DNA of 64,000 bases, taken from contig OW569349.1 of the NCBI GenBank assembly GCA_937625935.1, positions 186,001-250,000 on the forward strand. The letters are read 5' to 3'. The DNA comes from Tetramitus jugosus. Taxonomy: Eukaryota > Heterolobosea > Eutetramitea > Acrasida > Vahlkampfiidae. Each line of letters begins with the position of its first letter. Position 1 is the first letter of the stretch. Made by a program: the position numbers and the translations under genes. Shown here piece after piece: positions 19,401 to 28,739 of this stretch. Under the pieces are notes generated by a model. The model did no database searches, was not told the origin of the DNA, and was given only the letters and a program-made list of their open reading frames with translations.

Positions 19401-20275
19401 ACGAGATCCTCTGTGTCAAACTTGGACTTGGGCAAACCAACTGTGACCATTCCTTTCAACAAACATCCAACATCAGTTGTGAACCATTCAACACGATTAA
19501 TAGAGCATATCCCAATGAATCCTCTCTTCTTCCCTCTCGATGGATTCATGTCGTTGATTTTCTGAACAAGCATTTCCAATCCAGTTCCAATACTCAGTGC
19601 CTTCTCATACACTTCATCATACGTTAGCCATGAATACCTTGGTTCCAAAACAACCTTGTTGTTTTCAGATACAATGGGCTTACGATAACCAAGACAAGGT
19701 CTTTCTTTGAAACAAAGAAAAGCTCGACTCAATGATTCAGCTGCACAACGACCAGTGATCAACCACAAGTTCTCAGCTGCATGTCTCCTCGTCTTCATAA
19801 ACAATGGTTCACCGACGAGTGGAAACTCCATTCGTTTTTTTGCCTCCTGACTCCAATGTTCCTCGTCTTTGCTCTCATAGCACCTCATGCAAACAATGAA
19901 CTGATTCTCAAATGTTCCACAATCCAAACAAATCATTTTCTCGTCTCGGGCCTTGATACGCGTACCACAGCTCTCACATCCAAACGACAATTGCCTATAG
20001 TACTGCTCATACTTGTGATCACCTGTCACTTCCAATTCATTGTTGTTACTACTGCTCTTCTTCACTTTGACATATTTCATAAAAGTTGTGGGAACGAATC
20101 CCTTTTCAACGTTGCCATTCTTGGTGGTGACCTTCTCACAATAGGACCACCCGTTGGTTGGATGTTCATTCTCCACCAGAACAAGCTCATTAATTTCACA
20201 TGACATCTCCTGGAAGGTTGTTGTTTCAGGATGGTAGGGCTCTACCAATTCAGCATAATGAGGGAAAAAAGACAT
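16418..20275 (-). CDS. Carboxylic acid reductase-type fusion: SH3, zinc finger, adenylation, ACP, thioester reductase
   Basis: 1285 aa from the ATG at 20275; the frame is open upstream only to a TTG. Order: an SH3-like domain (about 5-68), a Cys4-type zinc finger (CESCGTRIK...CLDC...CMRCYE, about 97-137), and an AMP-forming adenylation domain with core IVYTSGSTGRSKGA (about 393), YASTELG and GFYHTGDIG. Next is a CAR-like FKLSQGEFV hinge, a carrier domain with phosphopantetheine serine in GGDSISA (about 828), and an NAD(P)-binding reductase domain with TGATGFLGG (about 910) and YSQSK (about 1081). Bacterial CARs activate a fatty or aromatic acid, load it on the carrier and reduce it to an aldehyde with NADPH. 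The same chemistry is inferred here. The N-terminal SH3 and zinc finger are not part of bacterial CARs. Head-to-head with DPH1. Confidence 0.88.
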   Translation of the reverse strand: MSFFPHYAELVEPYHPETTTFQEMSCEINELVLVENEHPTNGWSYCEKVTTKNGNVEKGFVPTTFMKYVKVKKSSSNNNELEVTGDHKYEQYYRQLSFGCESCGTRIKARDEKMICLDCGTFENQFIVCMRCYESKDEEHWSQEAKKRMEFPLVGEPLFMKTRRHAAENLWLITGRCAAESLSRAFLCFKERPCLGYRKPIVSENNKVVLEPRYSWLTYDEVYEKALSIGTGLEMLVQKINDMNPSRGKKRGFIGICSINRVEWFTTDVGCLLKGMVTVGLPKSKFDTEDLVDMAHIINNGELDVIVCESKYTMQCISMANEARKADSCFCPTVKVIIQIEDLTTSQQDNEKFALARECQIQLFSLSDVERIGAGSENRLAINTDIQPNDLATIVYTSGSTGRSKGAIITDSNLNNQLVRGMYSFHPLVNLSFSPLSHMSDRLNVLNGMINGGRTGMFSGDMSQIFDDFRALQPTILSSTPRLYNSLYSEYQKMNVLLKTSEKSINEVDLMKQFSGILGGRMQAMTSGGAATSQEVIDFLRKCFKCRVYNGYASTELGAISWIDVGEDKGAELKFEGVDIKLVDVPELGYYSTDKPYPRGEIVVKSPTAIPGYYRDEEKTSELIDKDGFYHTGDIGVIGENNKLTIIDRLKNIFKLSQGEFVAPEPLENFYLSSEFINQIFISGDSMKTFLVAVIVPNVEVIEKAAKENNLQGAIQDLCQEGTLIYRMIMQDIVAIGKRAKVASYEIPKGFIFELEKFTVDNGKLTGPEKSCRPFLSKVYKQQLDKLYNDLEKKTHESDLLATITNVLGIGHTIDSDASFAEVGGDSISAAKLSVLIEQQLDIKISAKDLLQNVPLSEVLEMIKSGGKNCFTSAKTISLEEEITLDDSIFTPDNLLNTMKSPDAIRHVLLTGATGFLGGALLHELLNCSQDLKVHCIVRANNDKEAYDRIIRNLETMDVSPLSAKMRENIVAYCGDLNQAKLGLSDNTWSNLCDTIDAVYHNGAHVNFVLSYWELKKSNVLSVVELLKLCTTGSHLKPLHFVSSIGVLGSVPFYHDVTEDMDLRSIVPESAFQQLQGYSQSKYIAEGILTIARNERRVPISIFRPTLICGHSQTGHSNITEWISRYICGVVQLKVAPESNALVHMVPVDFVAQAIVSITTTSADKLFTALTKHKSYHLINTNSIGSSVSVNQMTQHMKSYGYEIEQLPYGAWVSFVKQTAVTNPENSVLPIVSMFDYSDFPESREVTSCHNLLEGLNGSDVSCSRIDSEALFHKFLRSFKKQQVL

Positions 20276-20483
20276 GATAAATAGTGGTTTGTAAGAGTTC
20301 TTTTGTTTTTCGTTGTGTGGAGAGAACTGTGAATTGTTGCTGAAGATAGGCCAGCTGTTTGTTCCAGGGACTTGTTCCAAAAGAGAACTAGAACGGAGTA
20401 ATGTGCTTCAAAGAAAAAACACTTTTCGCCGCTCCAGCAAAAACAAAATTGCGCAACACACAAAAAAACACTAGTTTGAAGAC

Positions 20484-21875
20484 ATGTCTTGCTGCAACAA
20501 CAATAACAACGACAACGACAGTAGCAACTCATCATGCTGCAACAACAACAACACCAACAGTGATCCCAACAACAACTCCACCTGTTGCAACAACAATCAA
20601 CAAATTGTGGTCAAAGAAACTCCGACTCCGACTGCCACCACCACATCCTCTTCTTCTGCTTCTTCTTCTAGTGCAACAACCACTCAAATACCAGACGAGA
20701 TCCTAAACAACACCACACTCAACGAAATTATTGCTCAATCCCTTCCCAGCAACTACAGCTTTGAAATTCACAAAACCATTTGGCGAATTCAACAGTCGTC
20801 AGCCAAGACTGTAGCTCTCCAATTTCCAGAAGGTCTACTGCTGTATGCATGTGTCATCTCTGATATTATTGAAAGATTTTGTAATGTGGCAACGGTGATC
20901 ATGGCTGATGTGACGTATGGTGCATGTTGTATCGATGATTATACAGCACGGGCACTTGGGTGTGATTTTATGGTGCATTATGCGCACAGTTGTCTCATTC
21001 CAGTCAATCAGTGTCTCATGAACATTCTGTACGTGTTTGTCGACATTGGTATCGACATGCGGCATTTTGTGGAGAGCGTAAAAAATAATTTTTCGCGCGA
21101 TCGGAAAATTGCGCTCGTGTCTACGATTCAGTTTGTGGCTTCGTTGAGAGCGGCGAAACCACAGTTTGAAGAGTATTTTTCTGATGTGATTATTCCACAG
21201 GTGAAACCATTGTCTCCTGGTGAAATTCTTGGTTGCACTTCTCCCATGCTTGAATCCAGAGACGTGGTCATCTATGTGGGAGATGGAAGGTTCCATCTCG
21301 AGTCTGTCATGATTCAGAACCCACAATTGGAGGCGTTCAAGTATGATCCCTATTCCAAGAAGTTGACCATTGAAAAGTATGATCATGCAAAGATGCATGG
21401 CTTGAGAAAGACTTCGATTGAACGTGCACAATCGGCTAAAAAGTTTGGTATTATTTTGGGAACGTTGGGCAGACAGGGCAGCCCTCGTATTTTGACTCAT
21501 TTGGAACAATTGTTGAACGAGAAGAATATTCCGTTTATTGTTGTGTTGTTGTCTGAGATTTTCCCTGCAAAATTGGCAATGTTCAACGATGTGGATGCCT
21601 GGGTGCAAATTGCTTGTCCTCGTCTCTCCATTGATTGGGGTTATGCGTTTGATAAGCCATTGTTGTCTCCCTATGAAGCAGAGGTGGCACTGAAGGCAGT
21701 AGAGTGGAAGGAGGTGTACCCAATGGATTTCTATTCGGCAGACGGTGGTGCATGGACTGTGAAGCATGGCGAGAAGCGCGTTGGCAACAAGAATCCAGTC
21801 AACTCTGCAGCCAATAAGAAAATGTTGAGAGAAAAGTTGAGACAGATGAAGAACAAGAAATTACAAATCGAATAA
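20484..21875 (+). CDS. DPH1: Diphthamide synthesis protein DPH1 (3-amino-3-carboxypropyl transferase subunit 1)
   Basis: 463 aa. With DPH2, DPH1 forms the radical [4Fe-4S] enzyme that transfers the 3-amino-3-carboxypropyl group of SAM to the eEF2 histidine, the first step of diphthamide synthesis in the cytosol. Strong matches: [81 protein letters not shown], and CPRLSIDWG. The three cluster cysteines are in YGACC, LGCTSP and ACPRLS. The N-terminus has an unusual extension of about 75 residues, with three Cys-Cys pairs spaced by Asn/Ser runs, then a Thr/Ser/Ala tract. Confidence 0.96.
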   Translation: MSCCNNNNNDNDSSNSSCCNNNNTNSDPNNNSTCCNNNQQIVVKETPTPTATTTSSSSASSSSATTTQIPDEILNNTTLNEIIAQSLPSNYSFEIHKTIWRIQQSSAKTVALQFPEGLLLYACVISDIIERFCNVATVIMADVTYGACCIDDYTARALGCDFMVHYAHSCLIPVNQCLMNILYVFVDIGIDMRHFVESVKNNFSRDRKIALVSTIQFVASLRAAKPQFEEYFSDVIIPQVKPLSPGEILGCTSPMLESRDVVIYVGDGRFHLESVMIQNPQLEAFKYDPYSKKLTIEKYDHAKMHGLRKTSIERAQSAKKFGIILGTLGRQGSPRILTHLEQLLNEKNIPFIVVLLSEIFPAKLAMFNDVDAWVQIACPRLSIDWGYAFDKPLLSPYEAEVALKAVEWKEVYPMDFYSADGGAWTVKHGEKRVGNKNPVNSAANKKMLREKLRQMKNKKLQIE

Positions 21876-21907
21876 ATAATAATATATTGAAAAATATGAT
21901 GCAGCTA

Positions 21908-24900
21908 TTATTGCATCGAATAGTTCTTGAAGAGATCTTCGTCCTTTGGTCTGAATGTTGCTTCGATTCCAGACAGGACATTGGAAGCAGCAGAAGTGAT
22001 TCCAGCAAATGGACTCAATATCACACGAGGAACTGCTCGTAGAGCTCCCACGGTTGCTCCATTGTCATCATGAGGAATCGCAAGGACCGCAAACTTGGCG
22101 TCTTCGTAGTTTCCGCTCAGATCGCTATAAGCTCTCTGTAAACCTTCGGTCAAATTGGCAGCTGGAGCAGAGCTAATGTTTTGTTGGGTACTAGGCGTAG
22201 ACGAGCCAGACAAAAAGTTAGTGGCAGCTTCAATCACATAGTTGATGCCTGACATTGTGGTCGCACCGAGAGACACTGATTCAACAGACGCATTCGTAAC
22301 AAAAGAGGTAATTCCTTGTCGAATACCGCGCAACACGCGACCATCCTTTTGATATTGTTGGATGGGAAGAATGAACAAATCAACAGCGCCAGAGCCCACA
22401 TTGTACAGTGATCGTACAGGCATCAAACCAAGCAGGAATCTGAAAGCTTGTGTACCATAGATGTCACTAATGATCTGCTCTGTTATCCTTTCTGACAGTT
22501 GATTGAATCCTTGGACAGCTCTTAGATCAATGTTCGACAAATTAATCTCCACACCACTCAAAGGAATAAAGTTAACAAATTCGATCACTTGCTTCTCTGC
22601 CAATCGTCCATAGTTCACCTCTGTAGGTTGATAATCGACACACAATGAAATTTCGCTGAGTTTAAACGACTGGAAATACATATCAGGGGCTTTGCTAGGT
22701 GATGCCTCAGTCTTTGGAGTTGATGAACTAGCTGGTGACGGATCAGGTTCGGTATACAGACTCACTTCGAAGAACAACAAGAGGAACATGAGTGTGTTTT
22801 GATGGAAGTTGAGTCGAATTGGGAGTAGAGATAGATTCAATCTCATCTCTTGTCGGGACGATGGACGCAAGCACTCAAGAACCAAATCTAACATTCGAGA
22901 TCCAGTTTCTCTGGGCATGCTTGGATTCTTCCAATGGCATATCACTTTGTTACGATTGGATGATTGTAACTTATCTAGAACTTCGATATCTCCAAGTGAG
23001 ACTCGCAATCTCCATTCGTGATCGCTCTCTTGATCAAAGAGATGGAATTGAAGGAAGCAATCCAAAAGATTCACAGACACACTTTGCTTCTGATTTCTGC
23101 GCTTTTGTGTGTGATCTGGCCAATCTTGTCCCTCGTAGAGATAGACAACGACATTGACATCCTTTCGAACCAGTAATTCGAATTGTGCAATTGGATACTG
23201 TGGAGACAGGATTCGGTTGATGCTATAGTCTTCATGTTGCGGTGTTGGGAAGTAGTCCTTCATCAAATCAATGTTGAAATTAGTGAACAATTTGATCGAG
23301 TCATCTGCTTCAGGATCTTCTAATCCATAGCCCGATCCGATTTGCACCTTATTCTGAGCTTGACTGGAAGGAGCAGAAGCGCTTGGATAGAGAGATGAAC
23401 GATTGCTGCTAGCCGAAAACGCATTCTCATCAATATTTAAGATAAAGTTGTTGTCGTGGATATGAACAGAGAAGTCATCCAACATGTTTTGTTCATCCTC
23501 AACATGCTCTGTCTCGTTCGAAGCCGGTGTAGTGACTGGTAAATCTCCTTGATTTCCAATATAGGTCAGCATCTCTTGCAAGGTTTTGAAAGAGTCTGAA
23601 CAGAAACTGAGCGTAAGCGTACCGTTAGATACTTCAACGAGTACAGCAGGTCTTTCACGAGAGGGCTGAGTGTTCGAGTTGAGTGCTTTGATAGATATAT
23701 CAATGTTGTTGACAGATAGTAGATAAGCGAACTTTAGAGCTTTTAGATCACTCATAAATCCGAGTTCACTCTTCACATTGTGTGTCTTCAAGTAGTGTAT
23801 GACATCGTACTTGAAATTGTTATGGATGAGAACCGATACACCAACAATGTCTACACTGACATTCGTTTCCTCAGCGCTCTGGATCATTTGGGCTGTTGCA
23901 CCAATTCGGTCAACCAAAACGAGAAGTCGCGAAGGAAGACCCACCGGGGAGTAATCAATGATTGTGTTTTGTGCCAATACATCGAGAGATATTATCATCT
24001 CTCCATCGTACACTTCGTCTGATTGGAAAAAGTCTGAAACAAGAGCAATCCAATCCTGATCTTTTGGATAAAAGTGATGCTTGTGATACAATCCATTCGT
24101 TTGTAGTTTTAGCGCAATCTTTTGAATCTTTGGTTCTGGTGTACTCATTTTCAAATTCATGGCCAGGGCATACATATTTTCTCGGTAGTTTTTGATAACT
24201 CGTTCCGATTTCGACAGGATGGAAAGCTGTTTGTCCAACAGGTTATGTGTCACACTCAGATTTTTCACATTCAGGTTCAATCCAATGCGAGAATGAGGAT
24301 ACAACATCGCAAAGGCTGAAACATCATGGAGACTCGCACGGAAGCTATTTGTTTCTGATTTCTTCATCAAAAAGTTGAGTTGACCAGCAATTAGCTTAAT
24401 GGCAGTATTTGGACGTTCGTTTGGCTCGTCACTCTCAGTCAAGATGTGCAAAACACTGCGCGATTTAGATGACGATAGCATGTCATTTTCTACATGGTCA
24501 TTGATCAACTCATTCAACTTATCTAAAGGCGCTGTGAGTTGTTGTCCAAAGAATTGAGGTAATTTCTGGAGCATTATAAACTCTTCCTTTGATAATGAAA
24601 TGTTGATGATTGGCATCGTAAGTTGAATTCCCAATGCAGCTGATCTAAAAATCTTCTCATCACTGACAATAACTTCGATTGCTGCAGGAGGAGTTACCGG
24701 CTCATCAGAAAACTCAGAATCGGACTCAGTGTCCAAGTCTACGTTTGATTCTTCAAGCTCATTTTCTGAATCGTCATCCTTGGAATCCGTTTGAGTTGTT
24801 TTGTTGTAAATGGTTGCATTCACCTTTGAGGCATTGACAACAGGTTGAAGGGATTCTGATGGAATCTTAGAGTTGCACAAGTAGACAGCCAACTGTGCGA

Positions 24901-27400
24901 TTTTGGCATTGAGAGACAAGAGATCAGAGCCTAATATTACTTTGTTCATGTTCCAATCCATCTGATGCAAATCAACACGAATTGAATGGTTCGTGTATTG
25001 ATGATTGGTTTCATCCTCGGGGAAGAATATTTCAATCTGAACGTGATCCATCTTCAATTCATAATCTGACGTGAATGGATTATCTTCATAGTCGGTATCA
25101 TCTGAATAAACATCTGAATCCAACTTGTTCTTATCTTTCTGTTGAATCACAATTTGTTTCTGTATTTTTCTCGAGCGTTTGATATCTTTGAAGAGAGACA
25201 CTAAGCGCTCCACGATTCCAGCCTCTATACTTAACTGTAAAGCATCTAATCTCGTTTTACAACTCATTCGATTGTCCTGTCGATTAAATTGAACCAACAC
25301 AGCGATCCTAGGTGCATCAGTTTTGTTGGAGGGTAAGAATTGCAAAATTCTTCTCTCGCAGAACTCAACAATCTTCTCCTCCTTCTTTTCTGATGAGAAC
25401 TCTTGCTTCATATAATTTGCAATTAAACTACTAAGACTCTTCGATTCCTGCGCTTGAGGTTTCTTTAATCGCTCAAAGATTGAAAAATCTCCAATTCCTA
25501 CTTCGATCGAATTTGTATCATTATTATTCACAGACTTGACTACTAAATCCGCACACCGTAACACTAGATGATTCACAGAAATGTTCGGACCCTCTGAGTG
25601 CTTCAAACTTTGATTGGCTCGGAACCTTCTCCACATATCGCCCAAATCAGAATCCTCATAGAGCAGATTGATGGTGGCTCCTTGAAGTTTGATGATAATT
25701 TGTAAGCTTACAGGTGATGATTCAATTGGCGGGAAGTCAGAATTGTCTCTGAATCTGTGCAACCGCACGTCATCTTGATTATTCTTACGCTGTACAGGTT
25801 TCTTCGTTATTTTTGGTGCTTCCTTCTTCTCACTCATTATTGAGTGGAATAGATCCTCATCATCATCAGAGTCAATCTCAACAGGCTTGAAGCCATGATC
25901 TCCTTCATGCATAGACTCCTCTAGATTTGCAAATTCATATCCGTGCTCCATAATGGATGTCTTGTACATTGATTCATGAATTGATTCATACATGGATTCG
26001 TGTATTGATTCCTGCATCGCCTCAGTTGCATACGCACTCTTTGAATAGAAATCTTCGTATGAAGTCGGTTGAAACGAATCATGCAGGTCTTCTCCATCTT
26101 CTTCCTCTTCCTCTGTTGTGCTCATTGTCTTCGTCATTCGTTCCATAATTTCAATCATAATTTTCATTTGTGATGGCGTAAACACAGCATGTATCGACGA
26201 GATGTTAAACTGTATTTCAATTTTGCTTTTCGATTGATCGTGCAACCCTGAATCGCCACTACCGAAACTCACCAAACTATTGTTATCAGCAGTGATCAAC
26301 TTGATTCTAATCTTGTTATTCTCTGCTCGACCAAATATAATGGTATTCGCCACATCCAAATGTCTCTCCTTTATATCGGGTGAACGGGGTGATTGTTGTT
26401 GATCATCTACATGTACACTACCGGTCGGATTATTATTCGTCTGTTCTTCCTCGTCTTCTGTCGCATCCTCATCAAATATCTGTACAAAGAATCCTTCAAA
26501 CAGGAACGAGTAGATGAACAGCGATGGAAACCAGGCATCATTCCCCGTTGGCACAGGTGTTTCATCTGCATACTCCAATTTCGGAAAGTGTAGTAATAGT
26601 ACATTGTTTTTCTTTAGTTTCAATTCCGATGGGAATTCAAATCGTATTGTTACATTGTTCACTGAAGCTTTCAAACTAGACACAACTTTTTGAATGAGAC
26701 GAGCAATCGTTCCTTCTGCATCATCCAACTCCTTATCATCATTCTGTTGTTGTCTGTCCATATCTTCCAACTCACTCCGCAAATCTGATTTTCTCACTTC
26801 TCCGACAAGTATCGACGATGCCAGAACATTTGGGTCCACATTTTCATGAATGAAACTTTCGGCGTACATGGACAGTGTCGTCCGATCAATTGAGACCTTG
26901 TCCATTGATTCTTAATAAACATTGATGTCAACACACAATCATCACTATCAACGCACAAACAACAACACATAAAAACAACATACCTCTCACTTTGAAATTC
27001 AACTCGACACCACTCACATGTATCGACAAATCTTCCGACAGTATATTATAGGGAATGTGAATCTTAATTTCTTCAATATAACCACTCTTCAACACAAATG
27101 GCACATCCTTCAAGTGTTCATTAATTCCCTTGACATTGATCATGACATTGCTCAGCATGAAACATCCCTTTGTGAGCTCAACTTCCAATTGAGACAAATC
27201 TGGTTCGTGAATAAACCGACCCAGTGCCTTTTTTATAATGAATTTTAATACTGTACATGTGTGCATGGGTTGTTAGTGTTGTTATTCAGTTGTGTGGAAG
27301 CTTTCACAAAAAAGAGCGCGAAAAAAGCTAGATGACGCATACCTCGTTTTTTTAATCCTTCGGTTAAACGGTTCGTTATCCAATTATTGAAAATGTTCAT
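21908..27400 (-). CDS. ATG2: Autophagy-related lipid transfer protein ATG2
   Basis: Three exons: 27400-27343 (58 nt), 27250-26984 and 26910-21908, with introns of 92 and 73 bp; 1775 aa. ATG2 is a rod-like bridge protein that moves phospholipids from the ER to the growing phagophore. The first two exons rebuild the chorein-type N-terminus (LKKRVLKFIIKKALGRFIHE). The C-terminal ATG2 region includes FKLSEISLCVDYQPTEV, LMPVRSLYNVGSGAVDLFIL, and PIQQYQKDGRVLRGIRQGI. An acidic stretch with a short ESIH/ESMY repeat lies at about residues 410-430. The gene is head-to-head with the pseudopilin gene. Confidence 0.93.
25950..26030 (-). repeat. In-frame 8-residue repeat in ATG2
   Basis: Within ATG2 the coding sequence repeats ESIHESMY about two and a half times (ESIHESMYESIHESMYK), with a related ESMHEG a little further on. 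The DNA shows repeats of a GATTCATG-type unit. This is a lineage-specific low-complexity expansion in an acidic, probably disordered loop. Confidence 0.7.
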
Positions 27401-27657
27401 CTTTGCTGTGTTCGTTGTTTGGATGAACGTTTGTGTGTTTTTCTTCTTATTCGGAGTTTGATGTTTGTTCGTTTTGTTTTCTGGCCAGAGGAGCTGAATT
27501 TTTTGTGCTTCAGAAACCCAACTTCGCGAAGCTGTGATTGATGCTATTTATTTTTCTGCTGCCCGAAACGCTGAGAATTCTCCATTTTCATTCCTCCGTT
27601 TTGAGAGAGGTGCAAGACAAAAAACAACACGCAGCAACAAACGACCAAAGAAACAAC

Positions 27658-28647
27658 ATGCATCGATTACGGATATTGGCCAATCATATTCATCCAAACA
27701 ATGATACACGCGAATCAAACCATCATAATGACAACCACCATTCAATCATCCAACAATCTCCCACACGAAGCACGATCTCTCCTCATTTTTCCGATCCACA
27801 ATTTTCCGCCGTAGAGACAATCTGCGATAATGATCCTTACCGACGTCAATACCAACAGCACCGCATCAAGCAAATCATACGTTACGTGTTGCCTCAGTTG
27901 AAACGTCTCTCCCTCACCTCACCATCATCACCACAACAACAACAAAAATGGCTACTCCAAAAAATGATGCAAAAACAACACAATTTCAACATGATTGAAA
28001 TTCTAATTGCCATCTCCATTATCGTCACCTTTTCTGGTCTCACAGGCACAGTATTCGCTCAAAAATATGAAGAAACAAGAGTGAGTAATGCTCAATTGGA
28101 TCTCGCTCGTATTCAAGAGGGATTAGTCATGTATTATACGCGAAAAGCAACGTATCCATTGGATTTGGAAGAGTTGTTGGAGAATGGTGATTTGAATAAA
28201 GTACCAAAAGATCCATGGGGAACAGATTATCTCTATGTTCCTCATTTGGACTGGGCGAGATTTGTTCGGTTATTGGGCACTTCAAGTAGTAGTGGGAGTA
28301 GTTCTAATGCAGGTGGTGGTGGTCAAAGTGGTCAAACACAAAAAAGGACGAGTGCATCAATGAATAGCAACATGATTTATTACAAGGAAGCATTGAAGAG
28401 AATGAGAAACAGTTTGATGAATCTGCCAGAGAGCATTGAGAAGATTCAAGTGTTGGCCATGGCAATGGATCAACCGTTTTGTATCTGTGTGGGCACTAAA
28501 TTGCCCAGATTTCCACCAAAGATTGATACGAATGTGACGCGAGAGAAGATCAAGTATGTGGCACAGTTGATGAAGATGGCACGGGAGCGGAGTGAAGGTG
28601 AGTTGAATGAGTTGGTGACAGAGGTGTTGAACATTGCAAAGGAATAG
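27658..28647 (+). CDS. GspG: Mitochondrial type II secretion major pseudopilin GspG
   Basis: 329 aa from the ATG at 27658, chosen because it follows an A-rich leader and gives a basic, Arg/His-rich N-terminus (MHRLRILANHIH) suited to mitochondrial targeting. An upstream in-frame ATG at 27541 would add 39 residues. After about 108 residues comes a type IV pilin-like segment: FNMIEILIAISIIVTFSGL, with Phe110 at +1 and Glu114 at +5, then the amphipathic helix (VSNAQLDLARIQEGLVMYYTRK), TYPLDLEEL, and the GspG signature KDPWGTDYLYV. These are hallmarks of the T2SS major pseudopilin. Position -1 is Asn, not the Gly required by bacterial prepilin peptidase. A Ser/Gly-rich loop and a helical tail of about 100 residues extend it beyond bacterial GspG. 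Confidence 0.88.
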   Translation: MHRLRILANHIHPNNDTRESNHHNDNHHSIIQQSPTRSTISPHFSDPQFSAVETICDNDPYRRQYQQHRIKQIIRYVLPQLKRLSLTSPSSPQQQQKWLLQKMMQKQHNFNMIEILIAISIIVTFSGLTGTVFAQKYEETRVSNAQLDLARIQEGLVMYYTRKATYPLDLEELLENGDLNKVPKDPWGTDYLYVPHLDWARFVRLLGTSSSSGSSSNAGGGGQSGQTQKRTSASMNSNMIYYKEALKRMRNSLMNLPESIEKIQVLAMAMDQPFCICVGTKLPRFPPKIDTNVTREKIKYVAQLMKMARERSEGELNELVTEVLNIAKE

Positions 28648-28739
28648 TAAAGACTCTGAGTTTAATTTATTTGTGTGTGTTCGAATGTGGAAATAATAAA
28701 AGTTTACAGTTGGAAACACATTGAAAAGTTTAAGGTGTT

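Noticed and set aside
20835..21767. 310-codon open frame antisense to DPH1
   Set aside because: Full overlap with a strongly conserved enzyme; composition (His/Arg/Cys-rich) is that of an antisense shadow.
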